From: Phytoseiulus persimilis
Taxonomy: Eukaryota > Arthropoda > Arachnida > Mesostigmata > Phytoseiidae
Assembly (NCBI GenBank): GCA_037576195.1
Contig: CM075102.1
Location: 2,046,001-2,110,000 of the forward strand
Direction of reading: 5' to 3'
Length of the DNA stretch: 64,000 bases
Of this stretch, positions 24,001 to 36,425 are shown one piece after another. The position numbers and the translations under genes are program-made. Position 1 is the first letter of the stretch. The number at the start of each line of letters is the position of its first letter. The notes beneath the pieces were generated by a model that ran no database searches, had not been told where the DNA came from, and saw only the letters and a program-made list of their open reading frames with translations.

Positions 24001-27000
24001 TTGTATTGTGTTGGTTATTCACGCCACAGCTTTCCCAGGCCCACAGCATTCAGTTGCAACTTCTCGATGAAAAGCTCGCCCGTCGAAGAGGGGACCCCGG
24101 TGGATGATCGAGCCCTTTGGTGGCTTCTCTTGGGGTTGGTTGGGGGGGAGTATTTATGATCCCGTTCGCGGGACTCCGGAGCATCATGCCCGCACCGATG
24201 ATGATGTTTACTTGGGTGCGTGAGCCGATCGTTACTCATATCGAATCGAAGCCCTACAACGGTCCTTCCATGTTCCGGTGGCCTGATCGTTTGCCTCAGC
24301 TGCTCTGATCAGAGTGTGGGTCCTACCAGTAACTATTGATAATGTGCGCCAGGCAGAAATATGTTGAGGCTCCGCTCTTGCGAGCGATTCGTTAGTTTCC
24401 CTCCGACACACATTTCGTATCGGCGGGTCAATGGCGAATCCCTCTGAAGTTTCCCACCTCATCATGATTGCGAAAGACGCGATCGGCTGTTGTGCGCCGA
24501 AAACTATCGCCTGTAAACCAGCCGGCCGTCGGCTACGATCCGCGATTGACCGAGTAACAAGCAGACGACGCTGAGCTTTGAGAGGGGATGGGCGCGTTCG
24601 TCATCTGTAAGAGCCTCCAGGCTCAACAAGTTCAAGTTTCTCTATATTAGTCCGTCAAAACTCCGCACAGGGAGTCCAGACCCTCTTCCCTGTTCGTTTA
24701 CAGAGTTTCAGATCGTTTGCGCGTTGTTCGGTGGCTTTCCATGGACCTCAATGTGAAAGCACAGAGGCACCTTTCACATCATGTTTTGTTTACGTATGTA
24801 TGTATTAATGCGTGGGCGCGTTGATGCTTGCAAGGATGATGAACAGAATGACGTTCTATTCGTTGTACACACGGCATCAGCTCACACGAACACGGCGAGT
24901 GAAAGCATCGTCGGAACTGTAGCGGCAGAGCGTGCGTCACGAGACGTCGCGAAGATCGTTCTCCTATTTCCGTCATCAATTCGGCTGTATCAACATTGTC
25001 GTAGTTTCAATTCAGAACGGAACCGTGCTTGTGCATGATCACAGGCCACAGGATTTCATCTCACTGAGCGTGACCTCCCGAAGTTCCCCTGATTGTTTCG
25101 GAGCAAGGTCTCGAATCGCGATTATACTGTGTCAGAAAAGGCTGGGGCGGCAAAACTCAAGGACCGCTGGTGAAAGCGAATGTTTGGAAACAATTTGACC
25201 CCCGAAGTAACCAGGGCCGGCTTTTTCGCCGCCCCTAAAAAAAGAGAAGAACGAAGCGAGACGAATTGAGCACTTCCTTACTGTTGGGCCTGCACTTCGG
25301 CTCAATGGAGAACAGAAATTCATAGTTATTGGAATGTCGGAGATGGAGGAGAGTAACGTCATAAGTGTGATTGATCACCGAAATTAGCTCCAAAATTTGG
25401 CTTCGTTTTCTCCACTTTTCAGTTGTTATTCCCGGCATCATAATGCTGAATAGAAGAATATTTTGAGAACTATTCTCGTACTGAGCTGCGATTTCGATTC
25501 TCTTAAGAACTCCAAGTTCTGGCTCATTCCGAGAACTTGGACTGCGAAAGTTGGTCTCGACGTCTTGACCTTCCCAGTAGTTTTCCTAGTTCGTTCCGCA
25601 ACGATAGGAATCGGACGAAACGTTCGATAGCCAAAGAAGATTACACTGGGCGAAAATAATCCTCATAATATCCTCCTATCAAGCATGAGGGGAGGAAGGA
25701 GGTTGAAGTGACGGCAGCGGAGCTATCATTTGGAACTGATCGCGTTGAACCATTTCACTCAACGACCTCTAGATTCATCCCAAGTGCTTCCCCGGCTATG
25801 AATGTCGTTTCTCGTCTGACGGAAACGCAGGTCTATTCGGAATATCTCACTCAGGAATGGGCAGTTCACAGACCGCTCACCTGACAGCTCTCGAACTATT
25901 TCAGGACTCTTGTGAAGTTAAACTTGGATAGCTGGATGCGACAGCAGCCAATTCTGTGAACGAGGGTGCAAGCGGGAAGTAGTTGGAAGCGAGCTCGGAG
26001 TCAACGTTAACGTCCGCACTCCGCGGGTATCCGGACAGTGGGCCAGAACTCCCCGATGACTCCAAGTCCACCGGCCAGCGGTCCGTTTCGGATGAGCCCA
26101 GAGGCAGGCATCTTGGACGTTTTGTCTAACTGTTTACCTGAATTAGCATCAATGGAGTTTTCATATCAGGAGCTTCCCGAACGCGTAGCACAACATGACG
26201 AGTTTTGGGTAAGCGAGCTGCTCAAGGCAGGTTTACGGCTTCACAGCGCCTTCCGCCCCAATCTAACGTCGCCGTAACAGTCAGCAAAACACTGAAGTTT
26301 TCGTGGGTCTCGACAGACTGCAGCGCCCAGCGGATAGCGGTGCCCATCGCATTCTGGTGCACACCCAGAAGTTTATCACTAGCCATAATTACCTCAAAAT
26401 ATATAGAGCTGCCCACCACAGTTTGCGCTTTCCGTGAGCCCCGAGCTGCGCGGGGCTTAACTGCTCGGGGTGACAACATTTGCGACTTGAGAGATCGACT
26501 CGGATTGTCGCATTAGACGTACCTCAAATCGAGTGTCATCCGTGGAAAAACAAAAGTTTGCGTACAAATATATCTGATGGTAGATGTGCCAGCATTCTTC
26601 ACGAGTTCTGGAGCCCTGGGGGGCCTTCATAGGCATCAAATACCTGGAACATCCATTCCGATCGACCTCGGCCTCTCAGTTGGATGATTTGACAGCTTTC
26701 GACAACTTTTCGTGATAACCCAAGAAGTTGGAACCTCTGCATCCAGCAGTGCCAATTAAGGAGATCATTGTTCAAAGTAGACCAAGTGTTTTGGCAAGAT
26801 TTCCGACGGAGGACAGCTAATGGCCGCGATTCGGGGAATTACTCACCCATTTTTCCATCACGTGCAGAGAGTTTTGGCGCACGGTCCGTGTCGTGTTTCG
26901 CGAACCCTCTTTTCGTGTTTCTCCTCTGGCTGAAACAGAAACACGCTAGTTGTGTTGGTGCGCCTTTAACAGTTCCGGCGCCAAATTTCGAATTTGTTTT

Positions 27001-29864
27001 CATGGAGAACAGCCTGTCCGAGCTAGCTCGCTTGCCTTGAAAAACTTTTGCTCCCTGGGTAGTAGCTTGGCGAAATATCTTCCGCCTCGAATCATGACGC
27101 TCACCGAGCGAGTGAAGACTGATAGAACCCGATGCTGTGTGGATCTCTACGAATTTCGAGTTACCGTCAGTGTCTTTTGGTGTGGGGTTTGAGCGTGGTC
27201 GGAACCGTTGTGGGGACAGATCGATGGGAAGTCTCCGTTTCCGCTGATCTCGGCTGTGATCGATCTTCACGGATACTGCGCAATCCGAAGACTTCCTGCG
27301 CTGCGGTTGAGGCTTCGAAACCATCAAGGACGGGCATGGGGTGGGATACCCTGCTTCGCGTTGAGCGCTGGACGTAATCTCTAACGTAGTGAACCCCTTC
27401 CAAAACCCAATGCGCGGCAGTGACTCGTTCTCAGTTCGCCTGATTCACAAGTCTTGTCCCGAGTCGGAGTTTGGGAACTGGTCACCGGGCTGGAGCTGAC
27501 ACGCAGAATCGCAGGAGCACTGGTTCGATACTGTCGAAAAGAACGCTACTTTGGAGACATTTCGGAGGCACCCCAACTCCCTCTCCACAAGGTTTCACAG
27601 AGTGCAACGGGCTCTGGGCTTAGTCCTGCTGTCGCTCCAGTGTACGAAAATGGGGAGTCGACTACTATGGGGGAGAGGGGTTCAGAAACCACCGTCCATC
27701 CATCACTGGGATGTTTCGCTCTTCCTGCAGGACTGGGACCCCAGTTAGCATTCGGAATATCGGAGTTCCAGTTTCCAGTTTCCATGATATTCCAGACAAA
27801 GTGGATGCGGTTCTTCTGGAGAGAGTTTCGGCATTTCGTTGAGCACTAAGCAGAATCGGAAGTTACACAGGGTCTCAGTGAATGGCAATACAAGGATAGC
27901 GAATAAAAGTCATACCCCGAGGATGAGCCGTGGTGAACTTTCCGGATGCCGAGACAATTGCAAGCCATGACTCATTTCCCGAAAAACACGGAATTGCTCC
28001 GTCCGAATCAATGACATGCCCTGAGATTTTAGGTTTCTCCCTCGCATTTCACAGAGCAGCATCGGGCACATGGACGGCTCTCGATTCCGAAGTCCTGAGT
28101 CACTGCGTTGATTGAGGCTCATGATTCCGATCTATGTTTCGCCCAAAAACTCATTCCGGAAAAGCATTCTCCCCTTGAAAGTCTCGCCAGTAGTTTGGAG
28201 TAGCCGACAGAAATCTGGAAGCAGTGGAAGGAGTTAAAGGTTCTTACTCCTCGAACGGAATCAACGATTCTCCTGGCAATCGTTCATTTTCTCGTAAATC
28301 GCCCATCAACAGTGGGGTTCGGCAAATCAGTGGACAGCTTCACCGTTCACTGCAGAAAACATCCTTGGATATTCACTGCATTATTTTTCAGAAGATCCGC
28401 TCACATTCATCTCGGGACCCGGAAAATTTCATCACGGCTCTCATTCGGCCATTTTTTCCGATATTTCAGGGAAGGACTCACTCGTGTCGAGTTCGAGAGA
28501 CACAGATCAAAACTAATCCGCGGCCTTCACTCTGGAACAACCATAGCGGGGTTCTCGCCCTTACCCTCCTTTCTAGCGATATAGTTTTCTTCTTGGAACA
28601 AGCTTGTTTTGTCTGGGCAACCGGATCTCAGAGCATTTCTCGCACTATTATACATATGGATATATTGGCCCATGAGCGCTTCACCCACGACACTGCTCCA
28701 GGAAGGCAGAGTTTGACGAATATGCAGCGTAGGGTTTTTCTGTGTTCGGCAGTCTTTGTGTTCATTGACTTCATACCACAAGTAATCTTCGGAAGGCTCA
28801 TCAATCGCAAGGTCTTGAGTCTTCAAGTACCCGGTCATGCCAGCTGATATGACAATCTGATCCACCCTCCGAGCGGCCTTGAAAGCCTTCATTGTCTTCG
28901 CGCGATTGATACTCGCTACGGCTTATACAGCCGAAACGATAGAGAATCAAGGTATGACTCATTTCAAGGGGATGGCTCATTTCTTGAAAAACACGGTCGC
29001 CTAATAATCGCACCACGAGCATTTCACTCCGAGTGGGCGCCTCAGTCGCTTTTTTTTCTTCCATCCATCCCGCCATGGCTGTCACAATATGGTAAGGCCA
29101 CGTGGAATTATTGGGTTGAGCCCCCTAATGCCCAAGTCGGCCGTGATGTTCCTATTTGGTCCGTTTCATTCGTCGGCTGCTCGCTGAAAGTCCTCAGATG
29201 TGCAATCACGGAAGGGTGATGTATGGATAACGCCGCAGTCTCTCAGGGACAAATGAACACCAATGTACTCACAAGATGGATGATCTGCGTACGACGATTT
29301 TCCAGCGGCTTCAATTCAAGAGAGCTGATGAATCCACAGTGATTCTGAGTTTTCCATCAGTGATACCTATGTTAGAAGTTCGAGGGGATCCGCATACCTA
29401 GGAGAGGATTCGTGAACGTTCCGCGACGAAAAAATAAGGGCCCTATTCTGACCGATGATATCCTTTGATGTCACCAAGCGATGATATCCTTTTTTGAAAG
29501 ATGATGCGGGTGGAAAATTCACATCGGATAGAACCGAGAAGGGAGGCTTGATCAGGGTGAACTCCTTCCGACCCATCTCGACGTAGCGCGAACGGGTCGA
29601 TCAGGCGCCTGCGCGGAAAGACCCTGCACCCAAGATGTTCCTCCCACTAACCAAATATTCTTTCCCCCCTTGTGCGGAGCTCATCGTCGTTGAAGCGATC
29701 CTATTTGCGATGAATCAGCATAATCGAAGCAGTTTCTCGATGAATTGCGGGCTCTACTCAGGGTGTCGATGTGTGCCGACCGACTCCACCCCCAACCCGG
29801 CGCAACTGCGAAGAAGATCTTCTCGCAATCTCCCAAGTCGAAAGCCGCGCCCAGGAGCTCCGCG
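21077..29864. other. Long stretch with no supported gene
   Basis: About 8.8 kb without a recognisable domain on either strand. The most exon-like piece is the plus-strand frame of about 23130-23497. It codes a basic Pro/Lys/Ser-rich segment and ends in a good donor (GAAGAGACATT|GTGAGT), but it has no recognisable homology. ORFs at 21353-21793 (-), 26038-26277 (+) and 28224-28847 (+) are likewise unassignable. A short motif (TGACTCATTTC followed by GAAAAACACGG) occurs at about 27966 and about 28955, so some dispersed repeat is probably present. Confidence 0.4.
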
Positions 29865-31673
29865 ATGCTGAACGTTGCGATGACGCTTTTTGTCTGCCGA
29901 GTACTGGAGTCAGTGCGAGGTGGAGAACTGAGCGCACTGAGCGTGGTGAGAGAAGCCGAGCAATTCGCCTCGAGACGTAACATTCAGCCGATAGAGCTCC
30001 TGATCTTTGTTATCGGAGACATTCTCTCACATGAAAGCTTGAAACTGAACGCGTGTTTGCTGGTCTCGACTTCCACGGAGGCAGAAATGTTTCGAGAGTC
30101 CGGCGAGCGAGCGGTTCCCCTCTATTTCGACGTGCTGGCTACTTCCGTGAAGGTGATTGTCATATCAGCGCCATTCGCCTTCCACTCACCGGTAACTCCA
30201 GACCCTTTCCAAAACTTCCGTCACAACTGCTTGCTGCATATCGTCCTCGGCGGGGTTCAAGCAAACAGAAGGACGTTCTATGTGAGCACGTTGTTCTTGT
30301 ACCCCGATGGAACCCGGTATATAAAGTGCGTACACAGTTTCGACCACGCCATTTTCTGGACCGTGAATTCGCCGACGGGACTCTGTCTCCAAAGGAAAGA
30401 GAGATGTTCCATCGGGTCCGTTGTTGCGAAGCTCACTCAAACGATTGGGGCGGTGCAAGGGTTCCTCTCGAGTACGTTCGCGTGCAACGTGACAGTGGTG
30501 AGAGCGGAGTTTATTTCCACCGGAGACGCCTACCGAGGTTCCGACTACGCCATGCTGAACCAATACTCAGTGTTCCGATTGGACGTGTCAGAATGTTTCT
30601 CCTTGATCCGTCTCCGGGAAGCCGATGTTTCAAATCTCACGAAACCGTTCGAGCGAGAGTTCTCCGTTCTGCTCCTTCTCACAGTTCTGCTTCTGGTGAG
30701 GGTCGTTTCATGGCTTAAACTCGACGGGTTCTGGAGCGCCTTCGGCAGGACAGCGATGAGTATGATTTCAGTGATAGAGATCCGAGCCGATATACGGCGA
30801 TACTCTCACCTCCAATTCGTAGGCTGCCTCCTAACGTTGATGTTCTTCATCGGACACATATACGCGAACTTCGTGATGTCCTCATTCCTCGATCGTAAGG
30901 CTTTCGGAGGTTGTCGCCATTCGATGGACTGCAGATTGAGACTCGACTGTTCCTCTCCGAGTAATTTGCAGAAATTGCTCTCCAGTGATGTTTGCATTTG
31001 CAATCCCACCCACAAACAACGGACCCTGGTCGGCAAGCCCCTACGACGCAAAGTTCGCAGGATCAAGGGTCGAACGAATAAGCGCGGGATAGATCCAAAC
31101 TTCCTCTATTTCCAAAAGCACACCATGTCCAGGGATAGGCAGAATCGCGAAGAATACTCGGTCGCAGCGGGACAGTTGCTGTTGGTCATGATCCGAGTGA
31201 GCTCAACGGTCGATCGATTCTTCCGGATAGGAATCGCATCCCCCGCGCGGCTCGAACCGACAGCGGCTCAAATCAGACGTTTCGTCAACGGTCCCTTCGG
31301 CTTTGCTTATGCTCGCTTGCAGAAGAAGGATAATACACTATGGAACGAGTTCATGGAATTCAATTCCACGAGCGATCTGTTCGACATGGAGAGTTTCCAC
31401 AAGATAAGCTCTGTTTTCGCAATCTGTGGACTTTTGATAGTGTCAGCGATCTGCTCCGAACAGGTTCTCCGAGTGGTGGCCCGGATCTCCCACAACCGCC
31501 ACTCCATCCCTGGAATCAGACACAAGCTTTCGGTTTCCGCGAGACAATCGCGTTTCCGCCCGACCAAGAAGTGTAGATCCCCGAGGGGGGGGGGGGGGGG
31601 GGGTTCGACAGCCGGGGCTGTTCGAGGCGCGAACGAGAAAACTCGGAAAGGAACGAAGGGAGGCGTCAACTGA
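29865..31673 (+). CDS. Divergent ionotropic-receptor (IR)-like protein, intronless
   Basis: A single 602-codon frame begins at a Met followed by a short hydrophobic stretch (MLNVAMTLFV), plausibly a signal peptide. The frame is open 40 codons further upstream, but that extension is not hydrophobic. Three membrane segments are spaced as in IR/iGluR channels: TM1 at about residues 266-285 (FSVLLLLTVLLLVRVVSW), a pore-like segment, TM2 at about 317-340 (LQFVGCLLTLMFFIGHIY), then about 175 residues (S2 half of the ligand domain) and TM3 at about 514-532 (ISSVFAICGLLIVSAICS). The N-terminal 265 residues would form the ectodomain and S1. Such proteins are arthropod chemosensory channels at the plasma membrane. 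The assignment rests on topology; I see no strongly conserved IR motif. A 19-G run near the 3' end makes the C-terminal frame uncertain. Confidence 0.6.
   Translation: MLNVAMTLFVCRVLESVRGGELSALSVVREAEQFASRRNIQPIELLIFVIGDILSHESLKLNACLLVSTSTEAEMFRESGERAVPLYFDVLATSVKVIVISAPFAFHSPVTPDPFQNFRHNCLLHIVLGGVQANRRTFYVSTLFLYPDGTRYIKCVHSFDHAIFWTVNSPTGLCLQRKERCSIGSVVAKLTQTIGAVQGFLSSTFACNVTVVRAEFISTGDAYRGSDYAMLNQYSVFRLDVSECFSLIRLREADVSNLTKPFEREFSVLLLLTVLLLVRVVSWLKLDGFWSAFGRTAMSMISVIEIRADIRRYSHLQFVGCLLTLMFFIGHIYANFVMSSFLDRKAFGGCRHSMDCRLRLDCSSPSNLQKLLSSDVCICNPTHKQRTLVGKPLRRKVRRIKGRTNKRGIDPNFLYFQKHTMSRDRQNREEYSVAAGQLLLVMIRVSSTVDRFFRIGIASPARLEPTAAQIRRFVNGPFGFAYARLQKKDNTLWNEFMEFNSTSDLFDMESFHKISSVFAICGLLIVSAICSEQVLRVVARISHNRHSIPGIRHKLSVSARQSRFRPTKKCRSPRGGGGGGSTAGAVRGANEKTRKGTKGGVN
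31585..31603 (+). repeat. 19-base poly(G) run
   Basis: An uninterrupted run of 19 G lies inside the 3' end of the receptor-like ORF and encodes its polyglycine stretch. Runs of this length slip in replication and sequencing. The true frame after it, and therefore the last ~25 residues, cannot be trusted. Confidence 0.95.
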
Positions 31674-32582
31674 TGCTTCAACATTCCGAGCAGGTTCCGG
31701 AACACCTGGACCTGAAGTAAACTGTCCGATGCCACGAGAATGTTCTGAATCAGGATTGTCTGCACCTGAGCCGGTGTGGAATTCCGGGAAAGGAAACTCA
31801 TGTGAATAGATGACGTTTCCTGCAAATTCGTGCGAATTCGCGTAAAATGAAGCACAATCAATATCACCACATCAAGGACATCTGGGGTCGAAACCCGGTC
31901 AGCTTCCTCGCCCCAATCGGAAATTTTATGGAGAACGTAGAATATAATTTCCTGAAATGTGGAAGGTACTACCGGGGACAGTTTTCTGATTCAATCCACA
32001 CACGTGGTCTTCATCTCCATCGATGACAGGGCCATTTTCCAGCTTGGGGCCGTATCCCGAAAATGCTTCCCATCTTGCATTCCGGAGCTGTATTCCCGCC
32101 TGGTAGTCGCGTTTCTAACACGAGGCTGTCGAAAGGTGATTTTGACGGACCCGCTCGAAGTTCGGGCTCCGCTTTATGAATGCGTGTGTATCGCGTGTGC
32201 ATCGACGTCGTCTCTCCGTCCCACTGGAAATCAATATCATAGCAGATCGGTTGCTTCTTCCCCCTTCCCTTGTCTCACTCGAAGCCGTGTATCATCACCA
32301 GCCGTGGCTGTGCGCAAAAGCAGATAATTTTGATCCCTCAGTACAAGTCGGGAACAAACCAGGTTTGAACCTGATACTGAGGCGACCATGAATAATACCA
32401 CCTGATCGCGCAGATGTGCTCCGCGAGAGCCTCGAATACTCCCAACAATTGAGCTGAGATCGACCAAAAACTGTTTCTGAGGCCAGGATCAGATGTACAT
32501 GGAGGTGCTGCGACATTCTCCGCGGCCGTTGAATCAGAAGGCAAATTAAGGCTGGCATCATCGTATACTAAGGCGGTTTTAT
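31674..32582. other. Intergenic, no recognisable gene
   Basis: About 0.9 kb between the convergent receptor-like gene and UMPS. It would contain both 3' UTRs. Short ORFs on either strand (up to 122 codons) have no recognisable motif. Confidence 0.45.
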
Positions 32583-35038
32583 TCAAGATCGCGAGGCTTC
32601 TTCGTAGGCTTTCCAAGATCTCTGGGAGTAGATCTTTGCGCACTCTCCGGGATCATCAGCATTTGTGACACCTCGTCCGACAATCACTATGTCGGCACCT
32701 CTTTCGCTGATCGCTACCTCAGGTGAGACATATTGCTGCCCGAGTCCATCCCCGCTCGATTCGAATTGCACTCCCGGAGTAAACTGTATGATTTCGGGCG
32801 AAGACACTATTCGGCTCTGGGCTACGACGCCTATGGCGAAGTCCGGATTCGCCTCCACGATAGCGGCGCATGACTTCTTGTACGAGTCGCCGGTCAAAGC
32901 ACCGACGCTGCTCATTTCCGCCACAACAACGCAAGCAGTGCTTTCCGAAGCGACTGATCTCAGACCCTGGATGACGCCTGCCCCCGGAACGCCGTGGACC
33001 GTAACCAAGTCGGCCCAGTCAGATATTTTGTAGACCCCACTGCAGAATTGTAGTTGGACCGTTTTTCCAATATCAGCAAACTTGCGATCCTCGAACAGCA
33101 AGAACTCGTGCGTCTCCGAAAGTTTCTTGAGCTCAGGGATAACCTGTTCGGAGAAGACAACGGGTTAGCTGCTTCCATTCAAGCTTGTTTCGACGTCCTC
33201 TGTAACCCCGACCGGAGAGAGAACTGCTCGTTCGACACCCAACCTTTTCATAGACGAAGTCGTCTAGCGCATCGATGTGAGTCTTTATGGCGCACACGAA
33301 GGGCGCCACAGCCGCTGCCAGCTTGAGGAGTTCGCCTGTCGTCGTGACATCGATGGCAACACACAGGTTAGTCTTCTTCTTCTGAACAAGATCCAGGAGT
33401 TTCCGGGCCACGGGGTGTTTCACGAGACGTGCTCGCTCGGCGAAAGACGTTCGAGGGTCAGTCCGACGAGCAGCGGGAGTGAGGGCTGGTTTCACTGAGT
33501 GAATAAAATCACGTGTCTGGACTGCGACCGCAGCGTCAATCAGAGCTGAAAAAGGCGCCAGGTTGAGATGGAATTGCCGACATCGTTCATTAACGCTGGG
33601 AGATTCGAGCTCAAACGCTCTCGAGAAGGAATCCAAACGACGAACTTGGAGTCGATCCCACTGTTGCTGGTCTCCCCCCACTCACCTTCTTGTTCCAATC
33701 GATCTACGATTTCCGTGAGCTTCAAAACAGGGTGGAGCTTGATACCCCGCTCCTCCAAGTACTCACGACCGCCTTGCTCTCTGTCGATGAGCACGATGGC
33801 GTCGCTGACCTGGAAAATTCAAATGAGCTATTTCTTGAAGGGAAATACTGATGGGAAGTCTATGACTTGCATGGGTCCAAAGCTCGAGAATCAAATTTCT
33901 CGAGGGGTAAGCTGGGGATTTTGTGAGAATCACCTTGAGACCTGCATCTTCCAGCACTCTCACTGTTTCAAGGATCGAAGAGCCCGTGGTCACTATGTCT
34001 TCGATGACGAGCACTTTGTCGCCTGTGGAAAGATAACGGATCTTTCGAGCGGGTTGCCTGAAGCTGATGATAACTCTCGTCTGCTGCCCCGAACTTCGTG
34101 GTGAAACGCTCTTTTCAAGGGAGAAACTTTAACATTTTGGGAAAATACTGAAGTGACGCTTCCCGAACCCTCCAGATCTTCAAGAGTAAGATATTGGGTG
34201 GATGCGAAAGTCTAAAGCCCCCAATGTCATGCGATCGAGGGCGACAACATTCGAAAACCGGTGTGCTCACACGAGGGACTTTACTGGAGAGGTCGAAAAT
34301 CGAGAAATCGCGATTTCACCAAGGAGGCCATGGTTATGACCCCCTGTGTTCGATTTCTCCGGCAGAGAGATTTCGCTGGCTTCCTCACAATATGTCACGT
34401 TCTCAAGTGTTTCAACTACGAGACGCGATGCTGAGAGGGGAGAGAGAACACTTTTCTGTCGCTGGAGCAGACGGAAACACCCGCGTGTCCTGGTAGCGGA
34501 GTTAAGAGGGCCGCGCACCAAAATGTTCTTGGACCGAGTTCGAAACTAACCTGAGCTATATTTGCCTTCGATGATCTGCTTGGTGCCATAGGCTTTGGCT
34601 TCTTTGCGACGCATCAGCATCGGTTGATGTGTTTTCGTCGAGACGCAGGTCGCTATAGGCAAAGCGGTATACGGTACGCCGCAAAGGTGATCGCTGGTCA
34701 AGTTTGCGGCTACCATAGTCTGCTCCACCTGTGAAGGGAGAATCGTCGCGTATTTCTCAGTCGCTCATGGAGAGCTGGATGATTACTTTCTCGTCGCTGA
34801 CTTGGAACACAGTCTTTTAGGAAGGCTCTATATATTCGCCTTGATGGAAACTACTCTGAGAACTCACAGCTTCAGCAATGGCTTTCAGGAAGGTCGGATG
34901 TGAGACGCAAATCCGGATATCCACGTAGACAGGCGAGGTAATTCCACTCTTCAGGGTGAAGCTGCCGAACTTAACAGCTTCATACTTGAGGACATCGCGG
35001 ATCAGCTGTGCTTTCAAAGATGGGTCGATTGAAGCCAT
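32583..35038 (-). CDS. UMPS: UMP synthase (OPRT-OMPDC bifunctional), six exons
   Basis: Exons 35038-34868, 34728-34551, 34022-33934, 33809-33686, 33545-33244 and 33143-32583 join in phase to 1425 nt (474 residues; human UMPS is 480). The enzyme performs the last two steps of de novo UMP synthesis in the cytosol: orotate plus PRPP to OMP, then decarboxylation. The OPRT half has [25 protein letters not shown] and the PRPP loop [11 protein letters not shown] (122-132), followed by LIDREQGG. The OMPDC half has the catalytic [10 protein letters not shown] (305-314; Asp307, Lys309 and Asp312 form the DxKxxD set), LTPGVQ-like FTPGVQ and the phosphate-binding IVGRG (442-446). Met at 35038 is chosen because it matches the family N-terminus; an in-frame Met 18 codons upstream exists. 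All catalytic residues are intact, so this is a functional gene. Confidence 0.95.
34023..34550 (-). other. Intron 2 of UMPS
   Basis: This 528-base intron (donor TCAG|GTTAGT, acceptor CTTTCCACAG|GC) is far longer than the other UMPS introns (139, 124, 140 and 100 bases). It splits the Gly codon just before the PRPP-binding strand. No ORF or repeat inside it is recognisable. Confidence 0.8.
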
Positions 35039-36190
35039 GATTGGGCGAATCCCGAGCTGTTTACAAAGCGAACCACAATCTAACCGGTGCAACGCTTTCG
35101 AGCATAAACAATGGAGAATCCCAAACGAAACTGCGTTTATGTACCTGTTTCAGCGGAGAGATTGAGAGAGGATACGGATTCGGCGCCCAATTCAGAACGG
35201 AATGTTTCCGACGCGCTGGAACTTGATACGGCTTCCACTCTCTAGGGGGGAAAAGACGTCGCGAAGTCGCTCGATCGAGGCCTCTTAACGTTCAATTACT
35301 CGCTCCGTGGAACTGACCTAACCGCAGAGAACGGAATCAGGCGGATCCAAGGCATAATTTTGAAATAATCACTCATAGGACAAGAGTGATATTCATAAGC
35401 ATGTCCACCCACTCGTCAGTTAGTGATCTCTAACATGATCAGCAATATTTCGCCAAAGAATACTTAGACAATCAGTCGTCGACTCGGAAAGCGCTCGTTG
35501 GAGTACTTTTCTTTGGATGGTAATGTGACTTGTCTCGCCCATGGACCGCAGCCTATTTGTGAGGGTATCCGCGTACAGTGTCCGGAAGTCGAAAGTCTTA
35601 TAACTAACGTAAGGCAAATTTTCGTAGAAACTATTCCACACGTTCGTGCATTCCACGAGTCAGCGCCAGCTTGGACGTTGCCTCTCAGAAATCCCGAGCT
35701 TCGCTTATGGAATCATCTCTGAAATCCCAATTGGTATCCATCGCCAGAAACTTCTCAACGTAAACCTACCACATAGAACGACTACGTCCCACTCAGCAGT
35801 CGTCAGTGACAACAACCATCGACAACTTCGAAACGCAGACAGGAACTCTCATACGCGTTGGACCGCTAAGATATTTGATCAATGAGAAGCTTGGGAGAAC
35901 CATGCAGAAAAACTCAGGCTGTGGCGTCACATTAAACAGGCGCTCCAAGGGAACGATATTAGCGCCGAACTCTCCGATCTCCCGCCAGCCGATTTCGCGT
36001 CGTTCGAGTACGCCCCTCTAGTTACCGTGGACGTAGAGCGGTCGCGTCCTCGCGGTAAGTCTCTTCTATCAGGCCGCCCATACCGCTTGACTCCGAAAAT
36101 TGCGCAGCTCCACATAGTTCCAGTTTGCAATGAACTACAAGGAGAACTTTAAGGATGGTGACGCTCGAGTTCGGCTCTCCAACATCACGA
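35039..36190. other. UMPS upstream region, no recognisable gene
   Basis: About 1.15 kb between the UMPS start and the Tc3-like transposon. It would hold the UMPS promoter and 5' UTR. I see no convincing core promoter motif and no supported ORF. Confidence 0.4.
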
Positions 36191-36192
36191 TA

Positions 36193-36219
36193 CAGCCCAC
36201 AACACGAAATTATCGACAG
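36193..36219 (+). repeat. Left outer terminal inverted repeat
   Basis: These 27 bases, starting CAGCCCACAACACGAAATTA and ending TATCGACAG, match the right end (37751-37777, inverted) at all but four positions. It is a likely transposase binding site. Confidence 0.9.
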
Positions 36220-36372
36220 TCAAGTTTTCTAGACTATTCCTGATGACAAAGAGAGATGATGTTGATGCTGCCATGGAATACTCCCAGCATCACCACGATT
36301 GTGGCGATAGAATATTTCTTCGATTCGAGGAAGACGACGCGTAAGATTCCAGAAAATCGATTTCGAGCCGTA

Positions 36373-36390
36373 ACATGAAATTATCGACAG
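36373..36390 (+). repeat. Left inner transposase-site repeat
   Basis: ACATGAAATTATCGACAG differs from the outer-end core by one base. It lies 171 bp inside the left outer copy, just downstream of the transposase stop codon. Confidence 0.85.
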
Positions 36391-36425
36391 GCTGATTTAT
36401 TCCACGATTTCGGAATTCTCGAAAG

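Noticed and set aside
32719..33033. Plus-strand and alternative-frame ORFs over UMPS
   Set aside because: They are shadows of the OMPDC exon, whose catalytic motifs are unambiguous on the minus strand.
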